A stretch of 64,000 bases of DNA from Hanstruepera ponticola (GCF_012931685.1 NZ_JABANC010000003.1:186001-250000); one strand, 5' to 3'. Positions 8,777 through 17,657 are shown, numbered from the stretch's first letter. The notes: generated by a model not told the origin, from the letters alone. Numbers and translations: made by a program.

Positions 8777-9361
8777 ATGACTAGATTTATTTTAACCTTT
8801 TGCTTGATTGCACTATTAAGTTGTAACAGCAATCAATCACAAACCCAAGAATTGGCTTTAGCTACTCATCAACCTGAAGCGACATTGACCTGCAAAAAAG
8901 GTCCACTTGAATATTCAGTATTCAATGAACCTGATATGAATAAAGAGCTGTTTGCTGTTAAATTCTATGCTATACCAAAAAGCCAATCAGTTCACCAATT
9001 AATTATTGATATGCGTTTAAAAAATGGCGGTCACTTTGTTTCCCCTAATGCGACCAGAGATTTTTCTGGAAAGTTTAGCGTCATTATGGATGATACCGAT
9101 GCCTTTGACTTTGAAGGTGATCTTATTGAAAACCCCTTAACCGAAGAAGAAATCGATTTGCATCCTTTTGTAAATGGTTCTATTAATTGGGTTAGGAAAA
9201 ACACGACCTATACACAACAAATAGAACTCAATACCACCGAAGCGTTTGAAGTGAAAGGCTATATCCAGTTTACCATTGAACCAGCCTGTACTTTAGAGAA
9301 AGTTCCTTTTATTATAAAAAATAATGGTGACAAGTTGACTTTTGAATTCTTTGGGTGCTAA
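8777..9361 (+). CDS. Hypothetical lipoprotein
   Basis: A 194-residue protein with a lipoprotein signal (MTRFILTFCLIALLSC, lipobox LLSC). The mature part has two further Cys-bearing segments (TLTCKKGPL near residue 38 and EPACTLEKVPF near 173) and ends in a Cys (FFGC). The middle is beta-rich (FAVKFYAIP, LIIDMRLKNGG). I do not recognise a named family. It is divergent from the membrane-anchored winged-helix regulator, whose periplasmic domain is also Cys-containing, so a regulator/target or sensor/partner relationship is possible but unproven. A candidate terminator lies about 140 bp downstream. Confidence 0.75.
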   Translation: MTRFILTFCLIALLSCNSNQSQTQELALATHQPEATLTCKKGPLEYSVFNEPDMNKELFAVKFYAIPKSQSVHQLIIDMRLKNGGHFVSPNATRDFSGKFSVIMDDTDAFDFEGDLIENPLTEEEIDLHPFVNGSINWVRKNTTYTQQIELNTTEAFEVKGYIQFTIEPACTLEKVPFIIKNNGDKLTFEFFGC

Positions 9362-9500
9362 TCACTTAAGCTACCACGCAGCATATAATATATTGCATAA
9401 AACTATTTAGAAGGTTGTAGTCATGATCCTATTAATTGTGAGTTCATCTTGTATCCAAAAGAAAGCAAACACAACAACAGCAAGAAATGATAAAAAAACA

Positions 9501-9534
9501 AGGCCTATCAAAGTTATAGGTCTTTCCGTTTTTT
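9501..9534 (+). terminator. Candidate intrinsic terminator downstream of the lipoprotein gene
   Basis: Stem AGGCCTAT / ATAGGTCT (8 bp with one G-U pair) with a 7-nt loop, followed by TTCCGTTTTTT. It lies 140 bp beyond the 8777-9361 lipoprotein gene in the 250-bp gap before the EEP-family gene. Otherwise this gap holds only a doubtful 37-codon frame (9423-9536). Confidence 0.6.
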
Positions 9535-9611
9535 AAACGCTACAAGATTATGTATATGAGTTAATTTTTAAGCTATAAACGATGTAATTTAGACCTATCA
9601 AACAATTACAT

Positions 9612-10688
9612 ATGAAATCACCTTCAGGAAAGTCGTTTTTAACAGGGTTTGGCATCCTTGCTATTTTACTTACTATTATTCCTTATTTTTCCACTGATTA
9701 CTGGTGGATACGTATGTTTGACTTCCCACATTTGCAACTCTCTTTTTTAACTCTAATAGCCATACTTGTCTATTTCTTTAAATTTAATTTTAAATCTTGG
9801 AAAGATTATTTATTTATAGGCCTATTAATTTCTTGTTTTGTTTTTCAATTTGGTAAAATTTATCCTTATACGGCTTTTGCAGCATATGAAGTATTATCTG
9901 CCAGTAAGAGTCAACAAGACAGCATAACAATATACACTGCCAATGTGCTGCAGAAAAATGAGAAAAGGCAAACTGTAGTAGAGCAATTAATTAAGTATGA
10001 ACCAGATATAGTTTTACTAACAGAAGTTAATAAACCTTGGGAAAATGAAATAAGTCAGGCTATAGGTAATAACTATCCATTTAAAATTAAGGTACCAAAA
10101 GACAATACATATGGTATGTTACTGTATTCAAAGAATGAATTAATTAATCCAAAAGTAAAATATTTAGTTAGCGACAGCATCCCATCCATACATACCAAGG
10201 TCAAAATGATTGCGGGCGATACTATCCAGATATACGCCATCCACCCAACGCCACCCATGCCGCAGGAAAACCCTTTGTCAACAGATAGAGACACTGAAAT
10301 GATGATGGTAGCAAAAATGGCTTTAGATTCTCAATATCCTGTTTTGGTCATAGGCGATTTTAATGATGTTGCTTGGTCGGTAACTTCTAAACTCTTTCAA
10401 AATGTGAGTCGTTTGGGAGATATAAGAAAAGGAAGAGGGCTTTATAATACTTATGACGCTAATAATTTTTTATTACGCTGGCCTTTGGATCATATATTCA
10501 TTTCAAACGAATTTAGGTTGCAATCTGTAAAGCGCTGTGAAGATATTCATTCTGATCATTTTCCGTTATATACAACACTGTCTTTTGAACCTCAAAATAA
10601 ACTTGAGCAAGAACTACCACCTCCAACGGATGATGAACTTAAACGTGTTGAAGATCAAATAAAGGCTTTTAAGAAAAACAATAAATAA
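9612..10688 (+). CDS. Membrane-anchored endonuclease/exonuclease/phosphatase (EEP) family protein
   Basis: A 358-residue protein. The first ~90 residues form three membrane segments (FGILAILLTIIPYF; LSFLTLIAILVYFF; LFIGLLISCFVFQF). From about residue 110 an EEP-fold catalytic domain follows: TANVLQ at its start, PDIVLLTEVN (metal-binding Glu), VIGDFNDVAWS (catalytic Asp/Asn), LDHIFIS and SDHFPLY (catalytic His). The catalytic domain should face the periplasm. The family includes nucleases, phosphodiesterases and sphingomyelinase-like enzymes, so the substrate is undetermined. The charged C-terminal tail is not part of the fold. It converges on the dioxygenase-like gene with one base between stop codons. 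Confidence 0.85.
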   Translation: MKSPSGKSFLTGFGILAILLTIIPYFSTDYWWIRMFDFPHLQLSFLTLIAILVYFFKFNFKSWKDYLFIGLLISCFVFQFGKIYPYTAFAAYEVLSASKSQQDSITIYTANVLQKNEKRQTVVEQLIKYEPDIVLLTEVNKPWENEISQAIGNNYPFKIKVPKDNTYGMLLYSKNELINPKVKYLVSDSIPSIHTKVKMIAGDTIQIYAIHPTPPMPQENPLSTDRDTEMMMVAKMALDSQYPVLVIGDFNDVAWSVTSKLFQNVSRLGDIRKGRGLYNTYDANNFLLRWPLDHIFISNEFRLQSVKRCEDIHSDHFPLYTTLSFEPQNKLEQELPPPTDDELKRVEDQIKAFKKNNK

Positions 10689-10689
10689 A

Positions 10690-11313
10690 TTATTTTACGG
10701 GAATGTCAGCTTTTAAGACGATGTCATGATTGGCAACATGTATATCACCTTTCTTTGGAGTTGAAAGAATATTATCGACACCTTTTTTAGCCAATCTTTT
10801 ACGACAAAGCTTTGTAAGAAACGGATCGTCATCAAACAAGAAGCCATTTAAAGTATAATCAACTTTCCCAGGTTCTTTTACTGCTGCATGAATATGGCGC
10901 GCTTCTTTACTGTGAGGATAAGATCCTGGGAAGAACGTATAAAAAGTGTATTTTCCATCAGCATCTGTTTTTACCCAACCTCTATGATAAACATAACGTT
11001 TGTCATTTGCTGTTTTCATATCATAGTAACCATCTTCATCTTGATGCCATATATATAATATAACATCTGCAGCAGGAGTAACACCATCACTTTTATAGAC
11101 AGTTCCAGAAATCATTAACTTACTAACTTGAATATCAAAATCAGGTATAGTATCTGTATTACTTATGGTATTAGGATCATAATCATAGATAGGGTTTCTT
11201 GACATGTAATCAAACGGAACCTCTTCTAAAACATTTGAAGAATCTTGTGCATTTAAAGAATGAAAGATTAGGGAAATAAAAACAAAGACTAAAAAACGCA
11301 TAATTTTTTTCAT
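10690..11313 (-). CDS. Secreted intradiol ring-cleavage dioxygenase-like protein
   Basis: A 207-residue protein with a signal peptide (LVFVFISLIFHSLNAQ). The core is an intradiol-dioxygenase beta sandwich: ISGTVYKSDGVTPAADV, LYIWHQDEDGYYD, TDADGKYTFYTFFPGSYP, RHIHAAV. The Fe(III) ligand pattern of protocatechuate/catechol 1,2-dioxygenases (two Tyr, two His) appears present: Tyr in GYYD, Tyr in GSYP and both His in RHIHA. It is shorter than classical cytoplasmic enzymes and exported, so an extracytoplasmic substrate is implied; no aromatic-degradation genes are nearby. The gene is monocistronic, and its stop nearly abuts the convergent EEP gene. Confidence 0.85.
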   Translation of the reverse strand: MKKIMRFLVFVFISLIFHSLNAQDSSNVLEEVPFDYMSRNPIYDYDPNTISNTDTIPDFDIQVSKLMISGTVYKSDGVTPAADVILYIWHQDEDGYYDMKTANDKRYVYHRGWVKTDADGKYTFYTFFPGSYPHSKEARHIHAAVKEPGKVDYTLNGFLFDDDPFLTKLCRKRLAKKGVDNILSTPKKGDIHVANHDIVLKADIPVK

Positions 11314-11575
11314 GATAAGCAGGTTTTAATTACCGTAAATCTATATCATACAACTTGTTAGGTAACAAAAAAGCTTATGAACACTTAAAATTTTCGATAA
11401 ATAGAAAAAGAAAACCAAAATCTTCGATGAAAGGTCGATTTGATTATTGTTAAAAACGTTAATTATTATATAGCTCTAACAATATTTTAACACACTTTAT
11501 CGTTTTTTTTATTATTTTCGTCGGTCGAAAAAAATTAAAATCAGTCATCAATCACATAGAAAAGATTAATAGCAA

Positions 11576-12496
11576 ATGAAATCACTTTTTAGCCTACTGC
11601 TTGTTGGCTCTGTGCTAACAGGTTTTGCCCAAAGTACTCCAGAATTAAAAAACACTGATAAATTATTGGAACTTTTTGAGGGTATTGAGTATCATGACCT
11701 TTCAGAAGAATCTCGTTTAGAAGAAAAATATACTGCTTTTGACATTACTGCTGAAAACTGGGATACAGAACATGTAAAAATTGACTATGACCAAAAAGTT
11801 AGTTTCCCTTTACAAATAGCTTTTAATGACTCTAGTTATGTATCTCCTATTTCTAAAGATAAAGTAATTACGTCTCGTTATGGATGGCGTTGGGGTCGTG
11901 CACATAAAGGTATTGATATAGATTTGGTAGCTGGTGATAGTCTTTATGCTATGTTTGACGGTATTGTAAGATTTGCTAATTACAGTTCTGGTCATGGTCA
12001 TACTGTAGTTGTAAGACACTATAATGGTATTGAAACACTTTACGCTCATTTATCAAGCTATGGCGTAAAGGCTAATGACTCTGTAAAAGCAGGAGATTTT
12101 CTTGGTAAAGGTGGACGTTCAGGCAATGCACGTGGTAGTCATTTACATTTAGAAATGACCTATAACGGTGTTCACATAAATCCAGAGTACTTATTGAAGT
12201 TTGATGAAAACAATGATGTAAACGCTTCAGAATTATGGGTTACAAAAAAATGGACACGCCCAGAACTTCATAGCAGTAGACGCCAAAGTAAATTGGAGTT
12301 ATTAACTACAGAAGAAGAGTTAGAAGCCTATCTTGAAAGACCTACCGAAGTGTATGTTGTTAGAAAAGGTGACACGCTATCACGAATATCAGCAAAAAAC
12401 AATATAAGTATTACCGCTTTGTGTAAAACCAATCACATTCGAAAGAATTCAACCTTACGTATTGGCCAAAAGTTAGTTATAGAAAAAACCTTATAA
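11576..12496 (+). CDS. M23 family metallopeptidase with C-terminal LysM domain
   Basis: A 306-residue secreted protein. Signal peptide MKSLFSLLLVGSVLTGFAQ. The M23 (LytM) domain, about residues 95-210, carries the zinc site: HKGIDID (His, Asp) and HLHLEM (His-x-His), with the GxxG-rich strands typical of the family. The C-terminal LysM motif is YVVRKGDTLSRIS...LRIGQKLVI (about 260-305). It should cleave peptidoglycan cross-links or activate amidases in the periplasm, with LysM binding glycan. All zinc ligands are present, so it is likely enzymatically active rather than an EnvC/NlpD-type activator. Monocistronic, with a long AT-rich upstream region (11314-11575). Confidence 0.93.
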   Translation: MKSLFSLLLVGSVLTGFAQSTPELKNTDKLLELFEGIEYHDLSEESRLEEKYTAFDITAENWDTEHVKIDYDQKVSFPLQIAFNDSSYVSPISKDKVITSRYGWRWGRAHKGIDIDLVAGDSLYAMFDGIVRFANYSSGHGHTVVVRHYNGIETLYAHLSSYGVKANDSVKAGDFLGKGGRSGNARGSHLHLEMTYNGVHINPEYLLKFDENNDVNASELWVTKKWTRPELHSSRRQSKLELLTTEEELEAYLERPTEVYVVRKGDTLSRISAKNNISITALCKTNHIRKNSTLRIGQKLVIEKTL

Positions 12497-12502
12497 TAAA
12501 GA

Positions 12503-12533
12503 GAAACGAAACCTAAATATTAGGTTCCGTTTC
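12503..12533. terminator. Hairpin between convergent M23 and PepSY-like genes
   Basis: A 14-bp stem with one mismatch (GAAACGAAACCTAA against TTAGGTTCCGTTTC) and a 3-nt loop, 6 bp past the M23 peptidase stop codon. It sits between two convergent genes and can serve either strand, although the following T-tracts are short. Confidence 0.6.
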
Positions 12534-12557
12534 AAAATAATTAACTAAAAGCGCCTA

Positions 12558-13079
12558 TTAAGCGTTTATTTTCACGGTTTTCTTTTTCTTACCGTTATCT
12601 AGTACGACTTTATAAATAATTTCAGCATTAACATCTTTGTTGTATTGGATATTGCAAAACACCTGACTTATACACCAGCCTGGATTTTCTTTTATTAGAT
12701 TAGAACTTAATTCATATGGCAACTTAATAGATTGATAATGTTCTTGACTACTCAATAATAGTCCGTTTCTGTCATAAATAGCGTTTAATCTATTTTCACC
12801 TTCGGTAAACTTCACAGTATAAGTAGTATTGCTTTTTGAGCGATATACTTTACTAGTTTTAATATCATAATTTGCAATTACATTTTGAAGCTTTAATATT
12901 TTCTTTGAGATACTTATTTCAGAAATACTGTTTATGTATTCATGATTAAGTGCTAGTTCATTATTAATGTCATCATAAGAATACATGTTAGTATTCATGT
13001 CTAAAACAGCAACATCATTTTGTGCGCACATTAGGTTGGTGAAGCCTAAAAAAATAATACCAAGTACAAACGTTTTCAT
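12558..13079 (-). CDS. Secreted PepSY-like hypothetical protein
   Basis: A 173-residue exported protein (signal MKTFVLGIIFLGFTNLMCAQ). The mature part has helix-strand units ending in TYTVKFTEG, AIYDRNGLLLSSQEHY, LPYELSSNLIKENPGW and IIYKVVLDNGKKKK. The pattern of a YD.DG turn, LP..V followed by a helix ending in PGW, and a closing strand is that of PepSY-like / beta-lactamase-inhibitor-like secreted proteins common in flavobacteria. No enzymatic residues are evident and the function is unknown. It is preceded by a 194-bp gap with no recognised element. Confidence 0.65.
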   Translation of the reverse strand: MKTFVLGIIFLGFTNLMCAQNDVAVLDMNTNMYSYDDINNELALNHEYINSISEISISKKILKLQNVIANYDIKTSKVYRSKSNTTYTVKFTEGENRLNAIYDRNGLLLSSQEHYQSIKLPYELSSNLIKENPGWCISQVFCNIQYNKDVNAEIIYKVVLDNGKKKKTVKINA

Positions 13080-13273
13080 AATAATAGGTTTTAATTAGTT
13101 ATACGATTAATGCTATTAATGATTCTTTGAATTTTGATGAAACCAAAGTATTATGAAAATCGTCTGTTTCCTAAATTTTGGAATAGACTGCTAATGAACA
13201 AGCAATAGACTTTTGATAGACAAACAACTAAATTTTTAAAATTTTAGAATTTATCACGCTGTTTATCAGGCTT

Positions 13274-15043
13274 TTATAAGTTTTGTATGAAATCATCCAA
13301 ATCAACATCCTCTTGAAGATTTAGCTTTTTACGAAGACGGTATCGGCTTGTATTTAATGAGGCTAATGTGATATTTTGCAAAGTTGCAATGCTACGACTA
13401 TCCATTTTTAACCTAATCAAAGAGCAAAGTCGTACTTCATTTTTACTCAAATTAGGAAATTGCGACGTTAACTCACTATAAAAAGAATCGCTTAACTTAT
13501 CTAGACGTTCGTAAAAATCCTTGGTATCTACATCGACAGTAGTTTTATTAATGATGTCCTGTTCCAGTTGTGCTAACAATTTTTTTTGCTCCTTAGTATT
13601 GGCTTCTTTAATACCCTTTATTTTATCAGCCAGTTCTCTAGCCCATTCCTGATTATGCGTTAAATTGATAGCGAAATCTGACAAGTCTCTTTGTTTTGAT
13701 TCAATCTCGGATTTTAATTGTTTGTTTTTTACTGCAGTAAGTTCAAGTTTTTGTTCTGCTAATAATTGTTTGTTTCTAGCGTTAATAACATATTGACGTC
13801 TTCTTAAAAATAACGACACCATCAGAATAAGAACAGAAGATGATGTTAAACTAACAATCCAGAGTTTTGAGCGTTGATTTTGAATTTTATTTTCCTTCTC
13901 AATTCTATCAATTTTAAAATTTAGAGCCACCCGATCAAGTGAAATCGTATTCAACTCATCTTGCCATTTACTATCTGCAATTTTAGATATGGTATTAAGA
14001 CTATCCTTAATGCGATTTTTATTTGTTGCAACCTTGTAAGCAGCTTCATAATTATTTTGAGCGATTAATAAGGTCTCCTTTGCATTTAAAAACTCTATTT
14101 GTGACTTACTTGAGATGGTGTTTTTAAAATTTGGGTCATGCATTATTTTTTCTAGCTCTTGGAACGATTGTTCTGCAATATCTAGCAGATTGAGCTTTAA
14201 TTCTGTTTCTACTAGCTGTGATCCTGCGCTTATTAATCGCGGTAAATCAAATTGATTTGACTTTTCATTTTTAGTTGTTCTATATAAATCAAAATTCTCT
14301 CTATACAGCGGTCTTGCTAGTTTTGGTCGGCCTTGTTCTATATAAATATCGGCAATATTATCGCGAATACTTCCCAATAATGTATGGTTTGGAAAATTTG
14401 CTTTTGTTAAGGAATAGGCTTTATTGAAATAAATTAATGCCGAATCTAATTCTTTTTTATTCCAATAAAAAAACAACCCATAATTGTTATATGCCGAAGG
14501 ATTCAATATAATATTGACATCTTTTATAAACGCAATATTTTTTTTATGCATGGTTGCTGCACTTTCTAATTGACCAGTTTTAGCATAGTTGTCAGCTTGG
14601 ATACTGTATGCATAAGTAACCATTTCAATTAATTCCTCTTTTTCTTCAGGTGTTAAATCTTGTTCATGAGTGTTATAATAGTCAAAAAAAGCACGATACC
14701 ATTTGATGGATTCTTTTGGAAAACCAATTTCTCTGAACCAGTTACCTGAATGCAAATAACTATGCATTTTAAATGCATGTTGATCTTTTATTAGTGGTAA
14801 TAAATCTAATCGTTGAAAATGTTGCGATAAGTAGGCTTGTAATTGCTGTTCAGAAAACGAATCCCTTCTATATGTTTTGAAAGCATCTTCAGGAAAAGAT
14901 TCTTCCATACTTTTGGTAATGGCTTGATATTGTTTGAAGGCTTCATCACTTGTTAAATTGCTTTGGGAGAAACTAACCAAAGAAATCATAAAAATCAATA
15001 AGCCTAAATAAATAGAATTCGAACTCAAAGTAATTGGAAACAT
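13274..15043 (-). CDS. TPR sensor protein with membrane helix and LuxR-type HTH
   Basis: A 589-residue protein. A signal peptide or anchor (YLGLLIFMISLVSFSQ) precedes about 350 residues of TPR-like helical repeats (for example NNYGLFFYWNKKELDSALIY and LLGSIRDNIADIYIEQGR). A membrane segment is at about 393-413, a coiled coil rich in Lys/Glu/Gln follows, and the last ~65 residues form a LuxR/GerE-like helix-turn-helix (FPNLSKNEVRLCSLIRLKM, TLASLNTSRYRLRKKL). This architecture is frequent in Bacteroidota and is thought to sense envelope conditions through the periplasmic TPRs and act on transcription from the membrane. The target genes are unknown; the closest genes are the arsenic operon and the PepSY-like protein, with no evidence of linkage. 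Confidence 0.85.
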   Translation of the reverse strand: MFPITLSSNSIYLGLLIFMISLVSFSQSNLTSDEAFKQYQAITKSMEESFPEDAFKTYRRDSFSEQQLQAYLSQHFQRLDLLPLIKDQHAFKMHSYLHSGNWFREIGFPKESIKWYRAFFDYYNTHEQDLTPEEKEELIEMVTYAYSIQADNYAKTGQLESAATMHKKNIAFIKDVNIILNPSAYNNYGLFFYWNKKELDSALIYFNKAYSLTKANFPNHTLLGSIRDNIADIYIEQGRPKLARPLYRENFDLYRTTKNEKSNQFDLPRLISAGSQLVETELKLNLLDIAEQSFQELEKIMHDPNFKNTISSKSQIEFLNAKETLLIAQNNYEAAYKVATNKNRIKDSLNTISKIADSKWQDELNTISLDRVALNFKIDRIEKENKIQNQRSKLWIVSLTSSSVLILMVSLFLRRRQYVINARNKQLLAEQKLELTAVKNKQLKSEIESKQRDLSDFAINLTHNQEWARELADKIKGIKEANTKEQKKLLAQLEQDIINKTTVDVDTKDFYERLDKLSDSFYSELTSQFPNLSKNEVRLCSLIRLKMDSRSIATLQNITLASLNTSRYRLRKKLNLQEDVDLDDFIQNL

Positions 15044-15105
15044 TAGTTAGCTTCTCAAATATACAACATTATAAGAATTTATTTACAATATTATTAAGCC
15101 TAGAA

Positions 15106-16146
15106 TTACTTGTTATAATATTTCTTACGTAACCAAAAAGAAACGCGAACCAACAAAATTAAAGCTGGAACCTCTATTAAAGGTCCAATAACACCTGCAA
15201 AAGCCTGGCCTGAATTTAAACCGAATACGGCTATGGCAACTGCTATGGCTAATTCAAAATTATTACCTGCTGCAGTAAAAGAAATAGCTGCATTTTTATC
15301 ATATGAAGCTCCCATAGCTTTACTCATAAAAAACCCGATTAAAAACATAATAGCAAAATAAATAAGCAATGGAATTGCAATAACAACTATGTCCATTGGT
15401 ATTTCTACAATTAATTCTCCTTTCAAAGAAAACATAACGACTATTGTAAATAATAAAGCAACCAATGTCAATGGTGAGATTGTTGGTATAAATGTTTCCG
15501 TGTACCACTTCTCTCCTTTCAATTTTACTAATATTAAGCGGCTTAATATTCCCATTAAAAACGGAATACCTAAATAAATAGCCACGCTTTCAGCGATAGT
15601 TACAATAGAAATATCTACAATAGCACCTTCAAATCCAAAATAAGGTGGTAATACAGTTATAAATAACCAAGCATAAAAACTATAGGCAAATACCTGAAAG
15701 ATACTGTTTAAGGCTACTAATCCGGCTCCATATTCACTACTGCCTTCAGCCAAATCATTCCAAACCAATACCATGGCAATACATCGAGCTAAACCTATTA
15801 ATATCAATCCAACCATGTATTCTGGGTAGTCTTGCAAAAAGATCAATGCTAAAACAAACATTAAAACAGGACCAATCACCCAATTTAATATTAAAGAAAT
15901 GGATAAGGTCTTAACATCTGAAAATACTTTAGGTAACAAGGCATAATTAACTTTCGCCAAAGGTGGGTACATCATTAGAATTAAACCCATTGCAATTGGG
16001 ATGTTGGTTGTATCACTACTTAAAGCATTAATTTTGTTAGGAATAGAAGGGAAAAAATAACCAAATCCTACACCAATCCCCATTGCGACAAATATCCAAA
16101 GCGTTAAATATTGGTTTAGAAAACCGAGTTTCTTCTTTTGAGTCAT
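15106..16146 (-). CDS. acr3: Arsenite efflux transporter, Acr3 family
   Basis: A 346-residue protein with about ten membrane helices. The diagnostic Acr3 segment [16 protein letters not shown] is present with the conserved Cys at 122, and [10 protein letters not shown] and [15 protein letters not shown] are further family motifs. It exports As(III), and possibly Sb(III), across the inner membrane using the proton gradient. It is the last gene of the arsR-DUF6428-arsC-acr3 operon; its ATG overlaps the arsC stop by one base (TAATG), indicating translational coupling. Such transporters are often annotated arsB in Bacteroidota although unrelated to ArsB. Confidence 0.95.
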   Translation of the reverse strand: MTQKKKLGFLNQYLTLWIFVAMGIGVGFGYFFPSIPNKINALSSDTTNIPIAMGLILMMYPPLAKVNYALLPKVFSDVKTLSISLILNWVIGPVLMFVLALIFLQDYPEYMVGLILIGLARCIAMVLVWNDLAEGSSEYGAGLVALNSIFQVFAYSFYAWLFITVLPPYFGFEGAIVDISIVTIAESVAIYLGIPFLMGILSRLILVKLKGEKWYTETFIPTISPLTLVALLFTIVVMFSLKGELIVEIPMDIVVIAIPLLIYFAIMFLIGFFMSKAMGASYDKNAAISFTAAGNNFELAIAVAIAVFGLNSGQAFAGVIGPLIEVPALILLVRVSFWLRKKYYNK

Positions 16147-16760
16147 TATATCTTTATTTTAGAAAAAACAGCGTAAAGTTCAGTGGCTATTTGTAAACTT
16201 CGTTCTTTATATTTTTCTTGCTGTTGTGGTGTGTTATCAAATAATTTAGGGTCATCAAATGTTAATGCTATACGCACATCTGCATTTGGGATAAACGGAC
16301 AATCTGCATCAGCTTCAGAGCAAGTTAATACAGCTGCAAAATTTGATGAAGGATTAAAATCATCATGGTACGTTTTAGAAAAGCCTATAATGGGTTGTCT
16401 ACTGGAATTGTATTTTATAGCATAAACTGGATTAGAGCCTTCAACTAAAGTTTGAAATACAAAACCTTGATTACGCAATGTTTCAGCAGTCATAGGAAAC
16501 ATAGCAGTGGCTTCTGTTCCACCAGAATAACATGTTACATTTGGTATTTTAAAATAGGAAGCCATGGTTTGCGCCCAAATTTGAGACAAATGACTTCGTC
16601 TTGAATTATGCGTACAAATGAAATTTAAATTTACATCATCACCTTTATCAACTTTTGATTGAATATAGGTAATGAGTTGATTATGTATTTCTTCTCTATT
16701 TGGACGAATAGTTGATAAATCTATTCTATCAATATTTTGATTAATCTTCGGATATAACAT
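16146..16760 (-). CDS. arsC: Arsenate reductase, thioredoxin-coupled (LMW-PTP family)
   Basis: Starting at the ATG at 16760 the protein has 204 residues. The phosphatase-like P-loop C-T-H-N-S-R-R (C49 to R55) matches CX5R. Two further Cys, 147 and 154, are seven residues apart, as in the thioredoxin-coupled Staphylococcus ArsC, where a Cys-82/Cys-89 relay shuttles the disulfide. It reduces As(V) to As(III) for export by the adjacent Acr3. The frame can be extended 18 codons to 16814, but that would overlap the upstream DUF6428 gene and add an unrelated N-terminus, so the internal ATG, 16 bp after that gene, is preferred. Confidence 0.92.
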   Translation of the reverse strand: MLYPKINQNIDRIDLSTIRPNREEIHNQLITYIQSKVDKGDDVNLNFICTHNSRRSHLSQIWAQTMASYFKIPNVTCYSGGTEATAMFPMTAETLRNQGFVFQTLVEGSNPVYAIKYNSSRQPIIGFSKTYHDDFNPSSNFAAVLTCSEADADCPFIPNADVRIALTFDDPKLFDNTPQQQEKYKERSLQIATELYAVFSKIKI

Positions 16761-16776
16761 ACTTATTTTATTAGAT

Positions 16777-17244
16777 TTAACAACAATTACCATCAGGCGA
16801 ACAACAAGGTTCATTTCCTATTTCAGCTAATTTGACTTTTGCTTTTTCAACTGGTATACCACAATTGTCTTTTGCTAAACAATCTGTTTGTTTGGTCGTT
16901 AACAAAAAGTTAGTGCCATCAAAATCTAATCCATACTTCCCAATAGTCTCACCTTGATATTCCACCTCTATATCTAAATCTGGTAATTCTAACACACGTT
17001 CAGATAGTTCAATGATGTGAATGAGTTTTTCAGGGTGTAATCGGTGATTATAGTCATTAGCTTCCCAAAGCTGAAAGCTTATAACATCTTCCTTTCTAAC
17101 TGTTCCACCACAGTCAATAAAATGCTTATTAATTTTTCCAACTTCTGTCACATGAAAATGACTAGCCACTAATTCGCCATTAGGCAATTGAAATCCAATG
17201 GTTTTTAAATGCTTTAACTGATTTTTAATTTCCGATAGTTTCAT
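16777..17244 (-). CDS. DUF6428 protein of the arsenic operon, Cys-rich C-terminus
   Basis: A 155-residue cytoplasmic protein lying between arsR and arsC. It begins MKLSEIKNQLKHL and has His-rich (ASHFHVTEVG) and acidic strands, matching the DUF6428 family that accompanies arsenic genes in Bacteroidota. The C-terminus contains Cys in DCLAKDNCG and ends PCCSPDGNCC, giving two Cys pairs. A role as an arsenite-binding or delivery protein is an attractive inference, but no biochemical function is known to me. Spacing to both neighbours is under 20 bp, so it is operonic. Confidence 0.8.
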   Translation of the reverse strand: MKLSEIKNQLKHLKTIGFQLPNGELVASHFHVTEVGKINKHFIDCGGTVRKEDVISFQLWEANDYNHRLHPEKLIHIIELSERVLELPDLDIEVEYQGETIGKYGLDFDGTNFLLTTKQTDCLAKDNCGIPVEKAKVKLAEIGNEPCCSPDGNCC

Positions 17245-17262
17245 AATATTTTACTTTTATTA

Positions 17263-17595
17263 TTAACAGCAGTCTCCTGCTTTATTTATTTTTTGTCCAA
17301 AAAAGACCTGAAACAGTTCAACTATTTCAGACCATGTTTCTTGGTCTATACAATAACAAATACTGGTGCCTTCAATATTTCCTTTAATTATTTTTAAGTT
17401 CTTTAGTTCTTTTAAATGTTGTGAGATGGTTGGTTGAGCCAAGCCAATTTCATCAACTAAATCACCACATACACAGCTATTAGTCCTAAATAAATGCTGT
17501 AAAATAGCTACTCTAGCTGGATGACCAATAGCTTTAGCCAACAGCGCTATTTTATTTTGCTGCTCATTAAATATTTCAGATTTAGTAATTCCCAT
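17263..17595 (-). CDS. arsR: ArsR/SmtB family arsenic-responsive repressor
   Basis: From the ATG at 17595 the protein has 110 residues and a winged-helix core: HPARVAILQHL, recognition helix AQPTISQHLKELK and a wing strand GTSICYCID. Cys 41 and 43 (SCVCGDLVD) form the typical As(III)-binding motif at the DNA-binding helix, and the chain ends in a Cys pair (GDCC). As(III) binding should release the repressor from the operon promoter. A longer frame starts at 17640, but a perfect palindrome covers that ATG and looks like the operator, so the downstream start is preferred. First gene of the arsenic operon; divergent from the TetR gene. Confidence 0.9.
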   Translation of the reverse strand: MGITKSEIFNEQQNKIALLAKAIGHPARVAILQHLFRTNSCVCGDLVDEIGLAQPTISQHLKELKNLKIIKGNIEGTSICYCIDQETWSEIVELFQVFFGQKINKAGDCC

Positions 17596-17638
17596 ATTGC
17601 TTAATTTGTTTATTGCAATATTACGATTATTAAATGAC

Positions 17639-17657
17639 ATATCAATCGTATTGATAT
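17639..17657. promoter_or_regulatory. Candidate ArsR operator palindrome
   Basis: A perfect 8-bp inverted repeat ATATCAAT / ATTGATAT separated by CGT lies 43 bp upstream of the preferred arsR start, in the region shared with the divergent tetR gene. ArsR-family repressors bind short imperfect palindromes near their own promoters, so this is the obvious autoregulatory site. Binding itself is inferred. Confidence 0.6.

Noticed and set aside
9423-9536. A 37-codon frame (MILLIVSSSC...) resembling a tiny lipoprotein
   Set aside because: It overlaps the terminator hairpin that follows the upstream lipoprotein gene, and the mature part is only 27 residues of low-complexity sequence; probably non-coding.
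16761-16814. Longer arsC start at 16814
   Set aside because: It would overlap the 3' end of the DUF6428 gene and add residues not seen in the family; the ATG at 16760 fits spacing and family.
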